Below, piece by piece: positions 6,901 through 7,852 of a DNA stretch of 7,852 bases. The stretch spans positions 1 through 7,852 of the forward strand of contig JABMMO010000150.1 in NCBI GenBank assembly GCA_013205455.1, written 5' to 3'. This DNA is from Actinomycetota bacterium. GTDB taxonomy: Bacteria; Actinomycetota; Actinomycetes; Nanopelagicales; Nanopelagicaceae. The position numbers were made by a program, and so were the translations under genes. Each line of letters opens with the position of its first letter. Positions within the stretch are counted from its first letter, which is position 1. A model generated the notes under the pieces. That model was not told the origin of the DNA. It did not search any database and saw only the letters and a list, made by a program, of their open reading frames with translations.

Positions 6901-7188
6901 AGCGTCTTAGTCGCTGGGATTAAAGTCGCGCTACAAACCCCGCCAGTTCGTTCTGGTCGTCGCGTTATTTTCTTAACGCTTAATGATGGATATGGATGTA
7001 GCGATATAACTTTCTTTGAAGATATGCAGAGCTCGTATGCCCAACTTTTATATGGCTCCTCACTATTTCTAGTCCGAGGAGTGATTCGCCGAACTGGGGC
7101 TCGCGGGATTTCACTCCGCGCAACTGGGGCGTGGGAACTATCAGCGGAATTCGAAAAATGGCGTAACCTCACAGTTTGTGAGCGGTGA
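3961..7188 (+). CDS. imuC: Error-prone DNA polymerase DnaE2/ImuC (Pol III alpha-like)
   Basis: A complete 1075-residue C-family polymerase of the DnaE2/ImuC type, which makes mutagenic translesion DNA during the SOS response. In order: an N-terminal PHP domain (about 2-200, starting FTHLHVASGYSF, with LALTDRDGL), palm with the acidic cluster PDIDID (403-408) and KLDVLG (Asp566), and fingers and clamp-contacting region with FQIESPGQREL, SLFRPGPVKSD (near 642-652), VVVFHEQV (near 682-689) and FASFGFCKAHAAAFA (near 751-765). A helix-hairpin-helix region (about 835-890) and a C-terminal OB fold (about 985-1060) follow. The motifs match DnaE2 rather than replicative DnaE1, as does the length (about 1,050-1,100 against about 1,180). 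Some PHP metal-ligand positions look substituted (HLHVAS, LTDRDG), so proofreading by PHP is unlikely. It starts 6 nt after the DUF6504-like stop with no clear ribosome site and ends 1 nt before dinB, so it belongs to the LexA-controlled operon. Confidence 0.96.
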   Translation: MFTHLHVASGYSFKYGTHLPDAIVERAAQFEMKSLALTDRDGLAGAIRFVESCQKYNVSPILGVDLNYKVENSLSRITLIATSGGGWSSLIRLVTAINTFDSDKPVLTLDLLEKFSIYAKDVLALHGSDSAISQALIRRNHKKALALFSSGIELFADQAIECVSHLVAGDGPYSTTHAGRMLGFARDHDLPAVISNATRMLERSDGPLADILDCARNLTPLHESNVERKNGEGFLKSEKDMIAIADLISRAAGERNSRHLLRETAAWAERSILSPTLDIGLGAIHLPEHHVVGAKDEVDMAKQFRERCLSGLNWRYGTSSLLKKAEARLEDELTTVRTLGYESYFLTVADITDTARASGIRVAARGSGAGSLICHVLGISGVEPITHGLLMERFCSPLRRALPDIDIDVESARRLEIYNQVFKKYGDPNWRKPRNSSRCATVAMVDTYRARHAIRDTGAALGLPPMEIDLIAKSIPHVRARNISQALDNLPELKNLNLNTPLLKMAIGLAERLDGLPRNLSMHPCAIVLSDGAFLDRAPIQINASGYPMVQFDKDDVAAIGLLKLDVLGVRMQSSLSYAVQEIERSQGITVDLDSIPLDDQKTFELIQSTKTLGLFQIESPGQRELIGKFAPETFTDLIIDISLFRPGPVKSDMIKPFLNARHGWKAPQIFHPDLYEVLHETEGVVVFHEQVIRIISTLTGISFAEADEKRRALSSPEGQQEICDWFYPAALSRGYQLPVVTEIWEVLRAFASFGFCKAHAAAFALPTYQSAWLKTHYPAAFLAGVLTHDPGMYPKRLMMDEVRQLGIGIGAVDVNRSTRNHKVEIVGSTQSIRLALQDISGISDGEITSIEIGQPYLDLADFVRRSGASQPICEALVLIGGFDSLHKGLNRRDLLLHINDLYRWSRSTTRLGGGQLTLGFTPELEATGLPKMTTREKVSYELDHLGMDVSHHVIEFYADFLNEIGAVRSSELLSQRSDSSVLVAGIKVALQTPPVRSGRRVIFLTLNDGYGCSDITFFEDMQSSYAQLLYGSSLFLVRGVIRRTGARGISLRATGAWELSAEFEKWRNLTVCER

Positions 7189-7189
7189 A

Positions 7190-7852
7190 ATGGAAAGTAA
7201 CCAAGCGCTGCCAACAATCCTGCATGTTGATATGGATGCATTTTATGCATCGGTAGCTGAACTAGATAACCCGCAATATAAAGGTAAACCGCTAGTTGTT
7301 GGCGCTGGCGCTCGAAGCGTGGTGCTCTCTGCAAATTATGCAGCGCGCAAATTTGGTATCCGTGCCGCTATGCCAGTTGGAAGAGCGCAACGGATGGCGC
7401 CACACGCGATCTTTATCGCACCTGATCATAAAAGGTATAGCGAGATATCTAACCGAATCATGGAGATTTTTAATAAATATACCCCTTTAGTTGAACCAAT
7501 CTCACTTGATGAAGCTTTTCTTGATGTTAGCGGTTCTGAAAGATTATTTGGGAGTGGTCGTGAGATTGCGGTTGCAATTCGTAGTGATGTTGAGAGAGAA
7601 GAAGGCATTACTTGCTCAGTAGGAATCGCAACTTCAAAGTTCATCGCAAAGTTAGCTTCGAGTCGCTGTAAACCAAATGGCATGTTGGAAATTGCGCATG
7701 ACCGCGTACTTTCATTTTTACATCCTTTACCAGTATCTGAAATTTGGGGAGTGGGCCCAAAAACTAATGAAGAGTTACTTAGATTAGGTTTAAGAAGCGT
7801 TGCTGATATTGCAAATACACCAAGGCAAACTTTAATTCGGGCGCTTGGCGAA
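7190..7852 (+). CDS. dinB: DNA polymerase IV (DinB, Y-family), 3' end beyond the window
   Basis: The frame is open from ATG 7190 to the right edge, 221 residues and still in frame. It is a Y-family translesion polymerase that bypasses lesions at low fidelity. Catalytic residues are present: Asp14 in LHVDMDAFYASV (11-22) and Asp107/Glu108 in PISLDEAFLDV (103-113). The steric-gate position is Tyr19. SVGIATSKFIAKLASS (143-158) and the helix-hairpin-helix GVGPKTNEELLRLG (187-200) follow. ImuB proteins usually lack these acidic residues, so this is an active DinB type rather than ImuB. The little-finger domain and any clamp-binding tail are outside the window. A GTG at 7178 in the same frame would add four residues and overlap imuC by 11 nt. 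ATG at 7190, 1 nt after the imuC stop, is the simpler choice. It is co-transcribed with imuC and is expected to be LexA-controlled. Confidence 0.94.
   Translation, partial: MESNQALPTILHVDMDAFYASVAELDNPQYKGKPLVVGAGARSVVLSANYAARKFGIRAAMPVGRAQRMAPHAIFIAPDHKRYSEISNRIMEIFNKYTPLVEPISLDEAFLDVSGSERLFGSGREIAVAIRSDVEREEGITCSVGIATSKFIAKLASSRCKPNGMLEIAHDRVLSFLHPLPVSEIWGVGPKTNEELLRLGLRSVADIANTPRQTLIRALGE

Noticed and set aside
7235..7251. Inverted repeat GATGCAT-TTT-ATGCATC near the dinB start
   Set aside because: It encodes the invariant DMDAFYAS motif, so the symmetry is most simply coincidental; no T-tract follows.
6831..7334. A 167-codon minus frame across the imuC-dinB junction
   Set aside because: It overlaps two well supported polymerase genes and reads as basic low-similarity sequence.
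1..7852. CRISPR arrays, tRNA or rRNA genes, insertion sequences, phage genes, toxin-antitoxin pairs
   Set aside because: I saw no regularly spaced repeats, no cloverleaf-like sequence, no transposase motifs and no terminal inverted repeats; nearly all bases are covered by ordinary genes.

Overview
The window looks like chromosomal DNA of a free-living actinobacterium with AT-leaning codon use. A freshwater acI-type lineage (Nanopelagicales) is my best guess, by inference only. The pointers are an actinobacterial-type LexA box (TTCGAAC-N4-GTTCGAA), a DnaE2/ImuC-type polymerase, a DUF6504-like protein, a CrtA-like carotenoid oxygenase, very tight gene packing and an apparently leaderless start. 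About 3.5 kb is read on the minus strand and about 4.2 kb on the plus strand, diverging from a 153-bp intergenic region at 3484-3636.

Minus strand, in order of transcription. A small DoxX-family membrane protein gene (3483..3069) is split by a 1-nt frameshift and followed by a strong hairpin terminator (3024-3056). A compact run of five genes comes next: an AqpS-like MIP channel, an LMW-phosphatase-type arsenate reductase (arsC), a YbaK/EbsC-family protein, an alpha/beta hydrolase, and a CrtA (spheroidene monooxygenase)-like gene cut by the left window edge. These genes are separated by 4 nt, about 27 nt, a 1-nt overlap and a 4-nt TTGA overlap, so they probably form one operon. The channel plus ArsC pair suggests arsenate reduction followed by arsenite efflux through the channel. 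The last three genes have no obvious arsenic role.

Plus strand. A DUF6504-like small protein (3637-3954), an error-prone DnaE2/ImuC polymerase (3961-7188) and a DinB/Pol IV-type Y-family polymerase (7190 to the right edge) are packed with gaps of 6 nt and 1 nt. A perfect 18-bp LexA box covers the first start codon and the predicted transcription start of a promoter whose transcript would be leaderless. This is therefore an SOS-induced translesion-synthesis (mutasome-like) operon. Its make-up differs from the textbook imuA'-imuB-dnaE2 cassette: no ImuA or ImuB is visible, and a catalytically complete DinB and a small uncharacterised protein occupy the partner positions. This locus is the most interesting part of the window.
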